Assembly: GCA_965223355.1 (NCBI GenBank)
Contig: CBDCWE010000003.1
Coordinates: 1,612,001 to 1,676,000, forward strand
Direction: 5' to 3'
Source: Tectiglobus sp965223355
Lineage (GTDB): Bacteria; Pseudomonadota; Alphaproteobacteria; Rhizobiales; Hyphomicrobiaceae
Length of the DNA: 64,000 nt
In this document: in pieces, positions 53,629 to 62,864 of the stretch
Position numbering within the stretch: position 1 is the stretch's first letter
How the letters are laid out: the number at the start of each line of letters is the position of its first letter
Made by a program: the position numbers and the translations under genes
The notes under the pieces: model-generated
What the model saw: only the letters and a program-made list of their open reading frames with translations
The model's database searches: none
What the model was told of the DNA's origin: nothing

Positions 53629-54546
53629 GCATCATCCGTAAATTCTTGTCAGGCGTCCGAGTCGTCGACTTCTCGCAAAACATCCCGGGGCCGCGCGCTC
53701 GTCTCATGCTTGCGGACATGGGTGCGGATGTAATCAAGATCGAACCGCCTTCTGGCGATCCGATGCGGACACTTGGACCGAGAGATCGAAGCGCTGCTCC
53801 CCGATTTTACGAAACCCTGAATGCGGGCCAGTCAGTTCTGCATCTGGATCTGAAGGATACCGCGCAGCGCGACTGGTGCGTCGATCTTATGCGAGATTGC
53901 GATGTCGTCATTGAAGGCTGTCGTTATTGAAGGCTTCCGACCAGATGTCCTGCAACGCCTGGGATTGGACTATGCCACGTTGCGTGAAATCAATGTCGGC
54001 CTAATCTACTGTTCGATCAGTGGCGACGGTGTAACCGGCGCGAATGCGCGGCGCGCAGGTCACGATGCCAACTATTTGGCGCAAGCCGGCGTTCTGGATC
54101 GCAACGGCAGCGACAGACCAATTTACTTCGATCCGCCAATTGCCGATTTGTCGGGCAGTCTGTTCTCGGCGATGGCCATCCTTGGAGCGCTGAACGCCAG
54201 GCATCGGACGGGCGTCGGCTGCCAGATCGATCTCGCACTTGCCGATGTGGCCGAACGGCCATCGGGCTTCACGCTGAGAGAGGGCCTTGAACGATTTGCC
54301 GGCGGCGATTGCTGTGTTTTGCCCGTACAGTCCATCGCTGAGGGGATGGCATCCAGGCACGTGAAGGAGCGCGGGCTTGTCAAATGCGGGTTTGTCAAAT
54401 CATGTAACACCGGCCGACTGCAATCCTTGTTTCCGGCTCTCGTCAACGGGCAGCCGCCTCAGGGCTGCCCATCGCTGAAACCTCATGCCTTGCACGGTCC
54501 GATGCGGATGGCCCACGACCAGATCAGTTCAGAGGAGCCCAGTTGA
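53625..54546 (+). pseudogene. CaiB/BaiF family CoA transferase, frameshifted
   Basis: The N-terminal 100 residues (LSGVRVVDFSQNIPGPRARL, DMGADVIKIEPPSGDPM) are typical of AMACR/CaiB enzymes. At 53905-53936 a near-perfect 16-bp tandem duplication (GTCGTCATTGAAGGCT then GTCGTTATTGAAGGCT) shifts the frame by one. The downstream frame continues IEGFRPDVLQRLGLDYATL, LIYCSISGDG and RRAGHDANYLAQAGVL. The C-terminal part (after about ADVAERPS) is shorter than the family and looks internally deleted. It lies between the ligase and the quinone reductase. Confidence 0.88.
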
Positions 54547-54549
54547 ACG

Positions 54550-55527
54550 ATGCGCGCCTTGTTGTGCCGATCACTCGGCTCGATCGACAATCTAGAAGTC
54601 GGAGAATTGCCTGCGCCTGAGCTTGGCAACGGTCAAATCCGCATCGCGATCAGAGCTTCAGGTGTCAACTTTCCCGACATCTTGATGGTCGAAGGCAAGT
54701 ATCAGGTCAAACCTGACTTGCCGTTCGTGCCCGGTCTCGAACTTGCTGGCGAAGTCATCGAATGCGCCGCCGACGTCGATCATGTGAGGCCGGGCGACCG
54801 CGTCCTAGCCTTCGCTCGGTTTGGTGGCGCCCATGCTGATGAGATCGTTCTGCCGGCCGCGATTGTCACGCCGATTCCCAAGGCTATGGATTTCGTCACG
54901 GCAGCTGCATTTCCCGTTGCTTACGGCACGGCCCACTTCGCTCTCGCCTATCGCGGCCACCTCAAGCCAGGCGAAAACCTACTTGTTCTTGGCGCTGCCG
55001 GTGGCGTTGGCTTGGCCGCTGTTGAGGTCGGCAAATATTTGGGAGCACGGGTCATAGCTGCCGCCAGCAGTGACGAGAAACTGGCCATCGCCAAAGAACA
55101 CGGCGCCGATGAACTTGTGAACTATACCGACAGCAGCTTGCGCGATCAGGTCCGTGAGTTAACGCACGGCAATGGCGCCGATGTCGTCTTCGATCCGGTT
55201 GGTGGCGACGCTTTTGCACAATCGGTCAGATGCATTGCCTGGGAAGGGCGCATTCTCGTCGTTGGATTTGCATCAGGTGACATTCCACAGGTTGCGGCCA
55301 ACATGATCCTGGTGAAAAATTTTTCGGTAACCGGCGTCGTCTTCGGCGAACACAGCCATCGATACCCCGATGAAACGCGCCAGCGCTTGAGCGACCTGCT
55401 TGCCGACTATGAAAAGAGGCAATTCAATCCAAGAGTGATGGCCACCTACGTACTGGAAGAGGCCAGAGAAGCGATCTCAGCGCTCGCTGAACGCCGGGTG
55501 GTCGGAAAGATCGTTTTGACGCGTTAG
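54550..55527 (+). CDS. NADPH:quinone oxidoreductase family protein
   Basis: This 325-residue zinc-free MDR enzyme starts MRALLCRSLGSIDNLEVGEL. Its substrate domain includes ASGVNFPDILMVEGKYQVKP and FVPGLELAGEVIE. The NADPH-binding fold is VLGAAGGVGLAAVEVGKYLG with VIAAASSDEKLAIAKEHGAD. It lacks zinc-ligand cysteines. It starts 4 bp after the broken CoA transferase in the same transcription unit as the ligase, so a role as an enoyl or quinone reductase in the same pathway is plausible. Confidence 0.92.
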   Translation: MRALLCRSLGSIDNLEVGELPAPELGNGQIRIAIRASGVNFPDILMVEGKYQVKPDLPFVPGLELAGEVIECAADVDHVRPGDRVLAFARFGGAHADEIVLPAAIVTPIPKAMDFVTAAAFPVAYGTAHFALAYRGHLKPGENLLVLGAAGGVGLAAVEVGKYLGARVIAAASSDEKLAIAKEHGADELVNYTDSSLRDQVRELTHGNGADVVFDPVGGDAFAQSVRCIAWEGRILVVGFASGDIPQVAANMILVKNFSVTGVVFGEHSHRYPDETRQRLSDLLADYEKRQFNPRVMATYVLEEAREAISALAERRVVGKIVLTR

Positions 55528-55852
55528 GCTCGCCGGGTATGGGGCGAAGCAAAACTGCAAGTCCGAAAGCGCCTGGCGGTCGGCTTCGTCGACAGCACAG
55601 ATATGGCACATGACCAATGGTCGGCCCACTGGTGTTCGCAGCCAAGCAGCGCCTAACCATGTGCGCACGAATGCCGTGCATTGCCCACTAATTCGCTCAA
55701 GTCGAACCCCCAAGCCGATCTTGTGTTTCTGATTTGGTTTTTGCCGTTACTCTGCCAAAATGAGATTAAGAAGAGCGGCAAAGGCAAGCATCGCGCAGGA
55801 GACAACATCGCCATAGTGAAAAATTAGGAGACTATGATCATTGGTTCGTTCA
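55528..55852. other. intergenic gap
   Basis: About 325 bp hold no supported gene. TTAGGAG at 55825 lies upstream of the maleate-isomerase-like gene. It is followed at 55834 by a possible 8-codon frame (ATG ... TAA) that ends just within the start of that gene. Confidence 0.4.
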
Positions 55853-56686
55853 ATGACTAATCCAGAGTATGGAACAGGCGGCAGGGTGGGGGTCGGCACA
55901 CCGCAGGCAAACCCTACGGTAGAAATGGAGATGCGCCGCCTGTTGCCCGCAGACGTTGAGGCATTGACGACGCGACTAACTAGAGCAACCTGCCTTTATT
56001 CGGAATCGGAACGATCCCGAATAAAGGCAGAAAGTTGCTCGCCTCTAAAGTGGCGATCATCTTTGTGCTTTAAGTTGGAACCGCTATTGCGGTTCCAACT
56101 TAAAGCACGATGATCTAGTCCAGCGCAAGCGTCGGATGAACGCCTTGTCGACTACCTCAAGAGGTTGCCGGATTATTTGCGAACCTTCGATACACTTCCG
56201 CTGCAGGCATTTGGCTTCGCGTGTACAGGTTCAACTTATTTGGTTGGAAGGGATCGTGAGGCCAAGATCGTTGAGGCTGCCGAGACAAAATGCGGTTACC
56301 CGATCATCACGGCAGCAGAGGCCGTTCAACGTGTTCTCAAATCGCTTGGCGCACAGCGAATTGCACTCGTTGCACCTTATCCGAGCCGGCTGGTTGATGC
56401 CGCCATTGCCCATTGGGAAGCCATTGACTTGAAGGTCGTGGCGCTTCGGCGGATCGATCTTGGCTCTATGGACACGCGCATGATCTATCGGCTTGGCAGC
56501 ACGGATGTGTTGCGCGAGCTTGAGGATTTTGATGCCGGAGTGGCGGATTGTATGCTCATTAGCGGCACTGGCGTTCCAACCCTCAACGCCCTGCAGCCTG
56601 CCGAACAACACTTCGGTCGTCCTGTGTATAGCTCAAACTTGTGCTTGGCACGTGCCCTCGTGGATGAGTTGGAGCCTAAGCCTTAG
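55853..56686 (+). pseudogene. Asp/Glu racemase / maleate isomerase-like gene split by a repeat
   Basis: The first 43 codons (MTNPEYGTGGRVGVGTPQAN, MEMRRLLPADVEAL) are cut at CTAG 55980. After the 131-bp element and second CTAG, the frame resumes with LVDYLKRLPDYLRTFDTLPL, FGFACTGSTYLVG and GYPIITAAEAVQRVLKSLGA, then RIALVAPYPSRLVDAAIAHW. Deleting the element plus one CTAG joins the parts in frame as ...TRLTSPAQASDERL.... The family uses one or two Cys; one is in ACTGST, while the second site reads ISGTGVPTL without Cys, recalling decarboxylase-type members. A stop inside the repeat ends the upstream frame. Confidence 0.88.
55984..56114 (+). repeat. double-hairpin CTAG repeat, copy 6 (full length, in a gene)
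   Basis: This 131-bp copy has perfect CTAG at both sides (55980-55983 and 56115-56118). Hairpin B is AGCAACCTGCC...GGCAGAAAGTTGCT and hairpin A ATCATCTTTGTGCTTTAAG...CTTAAAGCACGATGAT. Element plus CTAG is 135 bp, exactly 45 codons. The interrupted gene's frame stays open through nearly all of it, before a TGA in the last bases. Confidence 0.95.
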
Positions 56687-58682
56687 CACCCACATGTAGC
56701 GATCTAACAACGGCGCGTCCTTCCGAAACAGCGCTCAGGAGATCACGCGGTTTGAGCGCATCACCAACTAGGATCGGCTCAACGCCCGCCTGGATCAGAA
56801 CTTCTTGCAAATCAACTCGCGGCTTTCGCGGTGAGGCATGCGTCAGTGCACCAACGTCAACAATGATGTGTCGGTCTGGGCTAGACTGACTAAAGAAACC
56901 AAGCTTGCCGGTCATCAACTCCTCGATATCAGGATCGACATCACAACGAAGATGCAACGTCATATTTGCCGTTGCAAGGCGTTCAAGCAGGCCTTGTCGT
57001 ACAACGAGAGGAGCGCCAGTGGCAGGTGCCTCTGCGGAACTGAGGATGGTCACACGGTCAAATCTGGTCGCCAAATACTCAGCTGCGCGATAGCACCAGA
57101 TACTATCTTCACGGTCGATTAGGACAAGATGGGAGCCGAGGTGAGCGGAGTGGCGAAATGTATCCTGCAGACAATCGGTGAGGCTAGGCGCGATGTTGCC
57201 ATCGAGCAGCTCGCCCGCAGCATCAAGCGGCCATGGTGCTTTTGCCCCGGTGGCCAATATCACAGTGTCGGGTGCTAGGTGGACGATGTCTTCAACTTGT
57301 GCATCGACACCGAGTTCGATGCGCGCGCCCGCCTGTTGCGCGGCGTTGGCATCGAAGTCATAAACACCCTGCAGGCCATCCCCACCCGGCAAGCGCGCCG
57401 CCTGAGCCGCCTTGCCACCGATCTTGCGGTCGCGATGCAGGACGATCGTGTCATGGCCGGCGATGGCTGCAGTTGCGGCCGCGGCCATACCAGCGACGCC
57501 GCCACCAATGATCACGACGCGGCGGCGATCCGATGCGGGCAAGAGGCGCGGGAGTTGCGCATCCTCGAAAGGTTGACCAACATCAGGATTGGTATCGCAA
57601 ACAAGCGGTTGCGATCTGGAAATCGCCCCCCAGCATGTGTTGCACGACACACAGGCGCGTATGGCGTGGCCGCGACCACTGAAGGCTTTCGTCGGCCAAT
57701 CAGGATCAGCGATCAATGCACGGCCGAGACCGATAAGGTCGGCTTGATCGGCCGCGAGCACCGCCTCAGCCTCATTCGGATCGACAATGCGTCCGAGCGC
57801 CATGACAGGTACACCGTTCGCAAACGTGCGGAGGTGTGCGATCTTCTCGGCGTATGGCGCGCGCGGCGCATGCGCATCGGGGACGTGCCAGTGAAGAGCA
57901 TGGTTCTGCGCCCCCCACGCAAAGGAGACAATGTCGACCGTCTCCGGTTTTGCCAGCGACTGCGTGATATAGGCTGCGTCGACCAGATTAACTCCGGTCT
58001 TATCGCCATCTTCGGCGGGCAGCTTCAAGGCAATGATAAATTCTTCGCCACATGTGCTGCGCACGGCGTCGATTGTCTCACGCAGAAAGCACATGCGTCC
58101 TTCCAGATCACCGCCGAAGCGATCGGTTCGGTGATTGGCATGCGCAGACAGGAACTGATGAAACAGATGGCCATGACCGGCTGAGATCTCGACGCCGTCA
58201 AAACCGGCACGCTGGAGACGCTCTGCAGCTGCCGCAAAATCGGCGATCATCTGGCCAATCTCGTTCGTCGACAATGCGCGCGGGATGACGCCAGCGAGGT
58301 CGTCTGGCAAGGCACTCGGTGCAACTGGGCGGCGTTGAGTATTGCGGTCGTAATTGCCACGGCCGCGTTCCTGGAGCTGGGCAAGGATCTGACAGTCATG
58401 AATTTTGACCGCATCGGCGAGCCTCGACAGATCAGAGATGCCGGCATTCGAATGCGCGTTGAGATAGTGCGATCGTCCTGCCTGCATTGGTAAAGCGTTG
58501 ACCGCTTCCGTAGTGATCATCGCTGTTCCACCGCGAGCGCGATTGGCGTGGTAGGCAACCAAATGATCTGTTGCGCGTTCGTTCTCAGCAAACCGGGTAA
58601 GGATTGCGGCATGGACGATCCGGTTCTTCAGTTGAAGACGACCCTGACGCAAAGGCTCAACGATTAGGCGAAGGTCACTCAT
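56676..58682 (-). CDS. old-yellow-enzyme / 2,4-dienoyl-CoA reductase-like flavoenzyme
   Basis: This 668-residue protein has an N-terminal FMN TIM barrel (about 8-330; FDGVEISAGHGHLFHQFLSA, MALGRIVDPNEAEAVLAADQ). A 4Fe-4S cluster is bound by Cys344, 347, 350 and 362 (CVSCNTCWGAISRSQPLVC). A C-terminal FAD/NAD domain begins VVIIGGGVAGMAAAATAA (389-406). This layout is shared by dienoyl-CoA reductase, trimethylamine dehydrogenase and N-methylproline demethylase types. Its start overlaps the LysR stop by 8 bp, so it belongs to the same transcript. Its end overlaps the maleate-isomerase-like gene by 11 bp. Confidence 0.9.
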   Translation of the reverse strand: MSDLRLIVEPLRQGRLQLKNRIVHAAILTRFAENERATDHLVAYHANRARGGTAMITTEAVNALPMQAGRSHYLNAHSNAGISDLSRLADAVKIHDCQILAQLQERGRGNYDRNTQRRPVAPSALPDDLAGVIPRALSTNEIGQMIADFAAAAERLQRAGFDGVEISAGHGHLFHQFLSAHANHRTDRFGGDLEGRMCFLRETIDAVRSTCGEEFIIALKLPAEDGDKTGVNLVDAAYITQSLAKPETVDIVSFAWGAQNHALHWHVPDAHAPRAPYAEKIAHLRTFANGVPVMALGRIVDPNEAEAVLAADQADLIGLGRALIADPDWPTKAFSGRGHAIRACVSCNTCWGAISRSQPLVCDTNPDVGQPFEDAQLPRLLPASDRRRVVIIGGGVAGMAAAATAAIAGHDTIVLHRDRKIGGKAAQAARLPGGDGLQGVYDFDANAAQQAGARIELGVDAQVEDIVHLAPDTVILATGAKAPWPLDAAGELLDGNIAPSLTDCLQDTFRHSAHLGSHLVLIDREDSIWCYRAAEYLATRFDRVTILSSAEAPATGAPLVVRQGLLERLATANMTLHLRCDVDPDIEELMTGKLGFFSQSSPDRHIIVDVGALTHASPRKPRVDLQEVLIQAGVEPILVGDALKPRDLLSAVSEGRAVVRSLHVGAKA

Positions 58683-59586
58683 CTTGATATGTCCCTACGA
58701 CCTGTTGGATCGCGCTGAGCAACCGACTGGCCTCGGGCGCGATTTCCGCGCCTTGCGGTACGTGGGCTCCGTAGGCATGGGGCATTGCAGGCTGAGTTTG
58801 ACCGACGACGACTTCGGGCCCGGCGAACGTTGCCACGATGAACGGATCAAGAAATGCGCAGCCGACCCCAGCTCGTGCCATCAATGCAGCTGTAACGACT
58901 GACGTTGTCTCCGCCACATAGCTGACCTTGAGACCCAATCGATTGAACATCGCCTCTGTGCTCTCCTGGTAAGACGCAAATGGGTCGAGTGAAATAAAAG
59001 GAAGCTGGGCAATGCGCTTCAGGTTCGGCCAAATCCCGTTGATAGGCTGTTCATTTGGGGCCAACAAAGCCCGCGGTACGGCCAGGACGAGCTGGAATGG
59101 AAACTCGGCGACGAGTTCGAATGCGAGCGGGCGCATTGGTAGCGGAGCAAGAACAAGATCGAACGCATCGCTTGCTTCGAGATTGAGGATCTCGGTTAGG
59201 CTGCGCATGGCGGTGCTGGGAGGCAAATCAGGACGCTCATCGAGATACAGCGCGAGCGCGGGCGGCAGCATTCCGTGCATGATTGAGCTTGTTGCCGCGA
59301 CACGCACCCGATCGTAAGCACCATCGCCGATTGCTCGCGCAATTCGAGGCAAATTGCTGACTGCATCAACGACCTGTCGTGCATGAGGAGCGAAGGCGCG
59401 CCCTTGCCGGTTCAAGGCAACACGTCCGCGGCTTCGATCGAAGAGCCTGAAGCCAAGCGTCGCCTCAAGCCCGGCAATTTTTCGGCTAACGCCCGATTGC
59501 GTAAGGCCAAGCCGCTCAGCAGCCAAGGTCACGCTTCCCGTCTCTGCGACAGCAAGAAAGGCGCTCAGATCATCGGGATTAGGCAT
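58675..59586 (-). CDS. LysR-family transcriptional regulator
   Basis: This 303-residue regulator has an N-terminal winged helix (3-62: LSAFLAVAETGSVTLAAERL, GLTQSGVSRKIAGLEATLGF, RLFDRSRGRVALNRQGRAF) and a LysR substrate-binding domain. It is divergent from tctC and upstream of the flavoenzyme. It is probably the local regulator of both, responding to the transported acid or an intermediate. Confidence 0.93.
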   Translation of the reverse strand: MPNPDDLSAFLAVAETGSVTLAAERLGLTQSGVSRKIAGLEATLGFRLFDRSRGRVALNRQGRAFAPHARQVVDAVSNLPRIARAIGDGAYDRVRVAATSSIMHGMLPPALALYLDERPDLPPSTAMRSLTEILNLEASDAFDLVLAPLPMRPLAFELVAEFPFQLVLAVPRALLAPNEQPINGIWPNLKRIAQLPFISLDPFASYQESTEAMFNRLGLKVSYVAETTSVVTAALMARAGVGCAFLDPFIVATFAGPEVVVGQTQPAMPHAYGAHVPQGAEIAPEASRLLSAIQQVVGTYQDE

Positions 59587-59737
59587 GCAATCACGCCGGG
59601 AACTTCATGACAGATACTCATGCGTTTATGAACTCACAGCATTTTACATCATGAGCTAATGGACGTTAATCTAATTTTACCGGTCGGCGACCGATCGCCA
59701 TCGGACAAGGCACCATTGCCCATAGGGAGGTTCCACC
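59587..59737. promoter_or_regulatory. divergent promoter region, lysR and tctC
   Basis: These 151 bp between two divergent genes are A/T-richer than the genes. They contain ACTCATGCGTTTATGAACTC, a dyad of the kind bound by LysR regulators, at about 59612. GGGAGGTT before 59738 is the tctC ribosome binding site. The operator assignment is by position and symmetry only. Confidence 0.4.
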
Positions 59738-60706
59738 ATGTTTCGTCTCGCCAGTTTTCGTTCACCCAGTATTCTTGGTGGACTGCTGCTCACAATACCA
59801 ATGTCCGGCCTTGCAATCGCCGACACTTATCCCAGCAAGACAATCACGATGATCTGTCCCTATTCCGCGGGCGGCGGTGGAGATACAGCAACGCGCATTG
59901 TTGCAAAGCTCGCCGGCGATATCATGGGTGTGCAGATCAATGTTGAAAATAAGACAGGTGGTGGAGCTACCATCGGGATCGGCGCAACAGCCAAGGCGAA
60001 GCCGGACGGCTACACACTGGGCTTCATTTCAACCAGTCCGATTACGATCCGTCCGCATATGATGAATGCTCCTTACCATCCGCTCAAGGATCTCAGCTAT
60101 GTCGGTCAGATTGTCTCCAGCAATCAACCGCTGATCGTGCGCGCAAACAGCAAGTTCAAATCGCTTGAGGACGTGATTGAGTTTGCACGGGCAAACCCCG
60201 GAAAACTCCGCTGGTCGACTTCGGTTCAGCGCGGCGGACCGCATGTTGCCGTCGAAGCAATGTTCAAGAAGGAAGGCGTCAAGGCGACCTTCGTGCCATT
60301 CAAGGGTGGCTCCAAAGTGTTGGCTGCGCTGCTTGGTGGAACGATCGACCTTGCAATGATCTCCGAAGGCAATAAGGCGACGCTGGATGGGCAAACGCGC
60401 ATTCTTGCGGAGGGCACACCTTCGAAGAACCCTGTCAATCCGAAAGCTCCGACCCTCACCGAAGCCGGCTATCCGATCGCACCAGCGATTTTCTTTGGCT
60501 TCGCCGGCCCTGCCGGTCTGCCAGCAGACGTGCTCAAGAAATGGGATGAGGTACTTCCAAAAGTACTGGCCAGCCCAGAATTCAAAAAGCTTGCGGAACA
60601 GCGCAAATGGGCAGTCAAGCATGCCGGCAATGCGGAGTTTACCAAGACCGTCGCGGCAGACTATGCGGCAGCGAAGCAAGCGATTGCTGACATCGGTATG
60701 AAATAG
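59738..60706 (+). CDS. tripartite tricarboxylate transporter substrate-binding protein (TctC/Bug)
   Basis: This 322-residue periplasmic protein has a signal peptide to about residue 27 (ILGGLLLTIPMSGLAIA). The mature part starts with the Bug-family TYPSKTITMICPYSAGGGGD, and further signatures are TGGGATIGIGATAKAKPDGY and TFVPFKGGSKVLAALLGGTI. It captures a small organic acid and delivers it to TctAB. It is the first gene of a tctC-tctB-tctA run. Confidence 0.93.
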   Translation: MFRLASFRSPSILGGLLLTIPMSGLAIADTYPSKTITMICPYSAGGGGDTATRIVAKLAGDIMGVQINVENKTGGGATIGIGATAKAKPDGYTLGFISTSPITIRPHMMNAPYHPLKDLSYVGQIVSSNQPLIVRANSKFKSLEDVIEFARANPGKLRWSTSVQRGGPHVAVEAMFKKEGVKATFVPFKGGSKVLAALLGGTIDLAMISEGNKATLDGQTRILAEGTPSKNPVNPKAPTLTEAGYPIAPAIFFGFAGPAGLPADVLKKWDEVLPKVLASPEFKKLAEQRKWAVKHAGNAEFTKTVAADYAAAKQAIADIGMK

Positions 60707-60808
60707 CTCCAGAGCCAAAAAATCTTGCTATACCCGACCTATTGTCGGGTGTGGCTGTTCGATAGCCCTTGTTGCGCAATTTGGCCATTGCGAGAAGATT
60801 TAAGCGTG

Positions 60809-61324
60809 ATGAATGAAGCAGCTGCGCGCCGTGAAATCTGGCTCCTGTTTGTGCTGCTTGTTGCGGGCGCAATACTCTATTTCTTCGTCATCCCGAAGGG
60901 CATTGCTGATCCCGACGGGTTTGGAATAGGGCAAGGCCTGCCGCCGAGCTTTACAGCCCGCGTAGCTGTTATTCTGATCGGCCTAATTCTGAGCGTCCGC
61001 CTCATTCAGCTTCTCGTCAATCCGGCCGCAGCCAATATCGAATCGTCTGATCCAATCGACGCTGCCATACCGACAGAGAATAGCGCCGGCTTGCGCAATG
61101 TTACCGGCATTGTTTGTGCGCTCATTTTTGCTTTCATTCTCGTGCCGACAATTGGCTATTACTTTGCGAGCATCGTGATGATCGCTGCTTTGATGTGGGT
61201 GATGGGGGAGACACGCTGGCTCTATATCATCGGCCAACCGATTGCCGTCATTGTCCTGGTATGGGTGCTTTTTGATCAGGTCTTCTCGATCAAGCTTCCA
61301 GTCGGCTGGATATTGGGTGAATGA
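60809..61324 (+). CDS. tripartite tricarboxylate transporter small subunit TctB
   Basis: The ATG at 60809 (MNEAAARREIWLLFVLLVAG) gives 171 residues; the frame open from 60725 adds non-membrane residues. Four predicted membrane helices are seen (LLFVLLVAGAILYFFVIPKG, AVILIGLILSVRLIQLLV, ALIFAFILVPTIGYYFASIV, GQPIAVIVLVWVLFDQVFSI). The C-terminal KLPVGWILGE is close to the family's usual LPxG ending. It starts 102 bp after tctC, a little wider than the other gaps in this operon. Confidence 0.9.
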   Translation: MNEAAARREIWLLFVLLVAGAILYFFVIPKGIADPDGFGIGQGLPPSFTARVAVILIGLILSVRLIQLLVNPAAANIESSDPIDAAIPTENSAGLRNVTGIVCALIFAFILVPTIGYYFASIVMIAALMWVMGETRWLYIIGQPIAVIVLVWVLFDQVFSIKLPVGWILGE

Positions 61325-61328
61325 CGTG

Positions 61329-62843
61329 ATGGATCAGATCATCCAAGGTATCGGCCTTGCTTTGACGTGGCAAAGCCTCGTTGCTGTCGTTCTCGGCGTC
61401 GCAGCAGGTCAAATGCTCGGAGCAATTCCGGGGCTCACGGCATCGATGGCTGTTGCGTTACTGATCCCGTACTCGTTCTATTTCGATCCGTGGGTTGGCA
61501 TTCCGATGCTGCTGGGGATGTTCAAGGGCTCGCTGTTTGGTAGCAGCGTGACCGCGATTCTGATCCGAACGCCTGGCACGCCGGCGGCCTCGGCAACCGT
61601 GTTGGATGGCTATCCCCTCGCTCAGCAGGGCAAGGGTGCAAAAGCGATCAAGATGGCGCTCTACTCGTCGGTGTTTGGCGATACGTTTAGCGATATCTGT
61701 TTGATTTTCTTCGCCAGCGTTCTTGCGATGGTTGCGCTCAAGTTTGGCCCCGCAGAGTACACGTTGTTGATCCTGTTGGCGCTTGGCTCCCTCGGTATGC
61801 TATCGAGCCGACCCATATGGAAGGGACTGATCGCAACGTTGATTGGCGTTTTAATCGGTATAATCGGGCTCGATCCCATAACTGCTACAGAGCGCCTAAC
61901 GTTCGGCAATCCAGAACTCGAAGAAGGGATCGGCTTGATCCCGATGCTAATTGGATTCCTTGCTGTTTCAGAAGTCTTCCGACAGATGGGCGGCACGAAC
62001 ACCGATCTTTCGGCGACGGCAATCCGCTATTCTGACAAGCGCGAAGACAATCGCGTCTCATGGCCCGAATTCAGAAGCTGCGTACCAGTGCTATTTCGCT
62101 CGTCGGCGATCGGCACGGCAATTGGTTCAATGCCTGGTCTTGGCTCCACAGTTGCAGCGTTCATAGCGTATGGCGAGGCACGTCGAACGTCGAAGCGACC
62201 ACAAGACTTCGGCAAAGGATCTCTCGAAGGGATTGCTGCACCGGAGGCGGCTAACAATGCTGTCTCAGGAGCCAATCTTATTCCACTACTCGCATTTGGC
62301 ATTCCGGGGGACATTGCTGCGGCATTGATCCTCGGCGCGTTAATGGTGCAGGGCGTGACTGTCGGGCCGCTGGCCTTCTCGCAAAATCCGACTCCGATCT
62401 ACGCGATTTACGCCGCGCTCATACTTGCCAATCTGATTAATCTCGTTCTTGGCTTTGGGTTGATCCGTATTGCGCAGTTTGCCTTCTCAATTCCTCGACG
62501 TCTGCTGCTCGCCAGCGTGCTCGCCGTTGCCGCTGCCGGCAGTTATGCCCTCCGTGGCTCAGTGTTCGACGTCCAGTTGGTCTTCGTCTTCGGGGTCATG
62601 GGTTACGTTATGATGCGATACGGCTTCCCGCCAGTGCCGCTTCTGATCGGCTTTATTCTGATGCCACTCCTCGAAGAGAACTTACGCACCGTATTGCTGC
62701 TCTCATCGACTTATGACGAGGGCATTCTCTTTGTCTTTAAGCGCCCTGCATTTCTTGCATTGTTGGCTTTGATGGGGAGTGCAATTGCCTTTGTCGTTTG
62801 GCGGCGTCGTCGTTCCGGAGTGACGGGTAGAGCTGATGCGTGA
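61329..62843 (+). CDS. tripartite tricarboxylate transporter large subunit TctA
   Basis: This protein has 504 residues from ATG 61329 (MDQIIQGIGLALTWQSLVAV), 4 bp after tctB. There are about 11-12 membrane helices. Family motifs include GQMLGAIPGLTASMAVALLI, TAILIRTPGTPAASATVLDG and YPLAQQGKGAKAIKMALYSS. Another is GTAIGSMPGLGSTVAAFIAY with EGIAAPEAANNAVSGANLIP. It is the sodium-coupled permease of the TctABC system. Confidence 0.94.
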   Translation: MDQIIQGIGLALTWQSLVAVVLGVAAGQMLGAIPGLTASMAVALLIPYSFYFDPWVGIPMLLGMFKGSLFGSSVTAILIRTPGTPAASATVLDGYPLAQQGKGAKAIKMALYSSVFGDTFSDICLIFFASVLAMVALKFGPAEYTLLILLALGSLGMLSSRPIWKGLIATLIGVLIGIIGLDPITATERLTFGNPELEEGIGLIPMLIGFLAVSEVFRQMGGTNTDLSATAIRYSDKREDNRVSWPEFRSCVPVLFRSSAIGTAIGSMPGLGSTVAAFIAYGEARRTSKRPQDFGKGSLEGIAAPEAANNAVSGANLIPLLAFGIPGDIAAALILGALMVQGVTVGPLAFSQNPTPIYAIYAALILANLINLVLGFGLIRIAQFAFSIPRRLLLASVLAVAAAGSYALRGSVFDVQLVFVFGVMGYVMMRYGFPPVPLLIGFILMPLLEENLRTVLLLSSTYDEGILFVFKRPAFLALLALMGSAIAFVVWRRRRSGVTGRADA

Positions 62844-62864
62844 AATAGCAATGAGACCACACGT

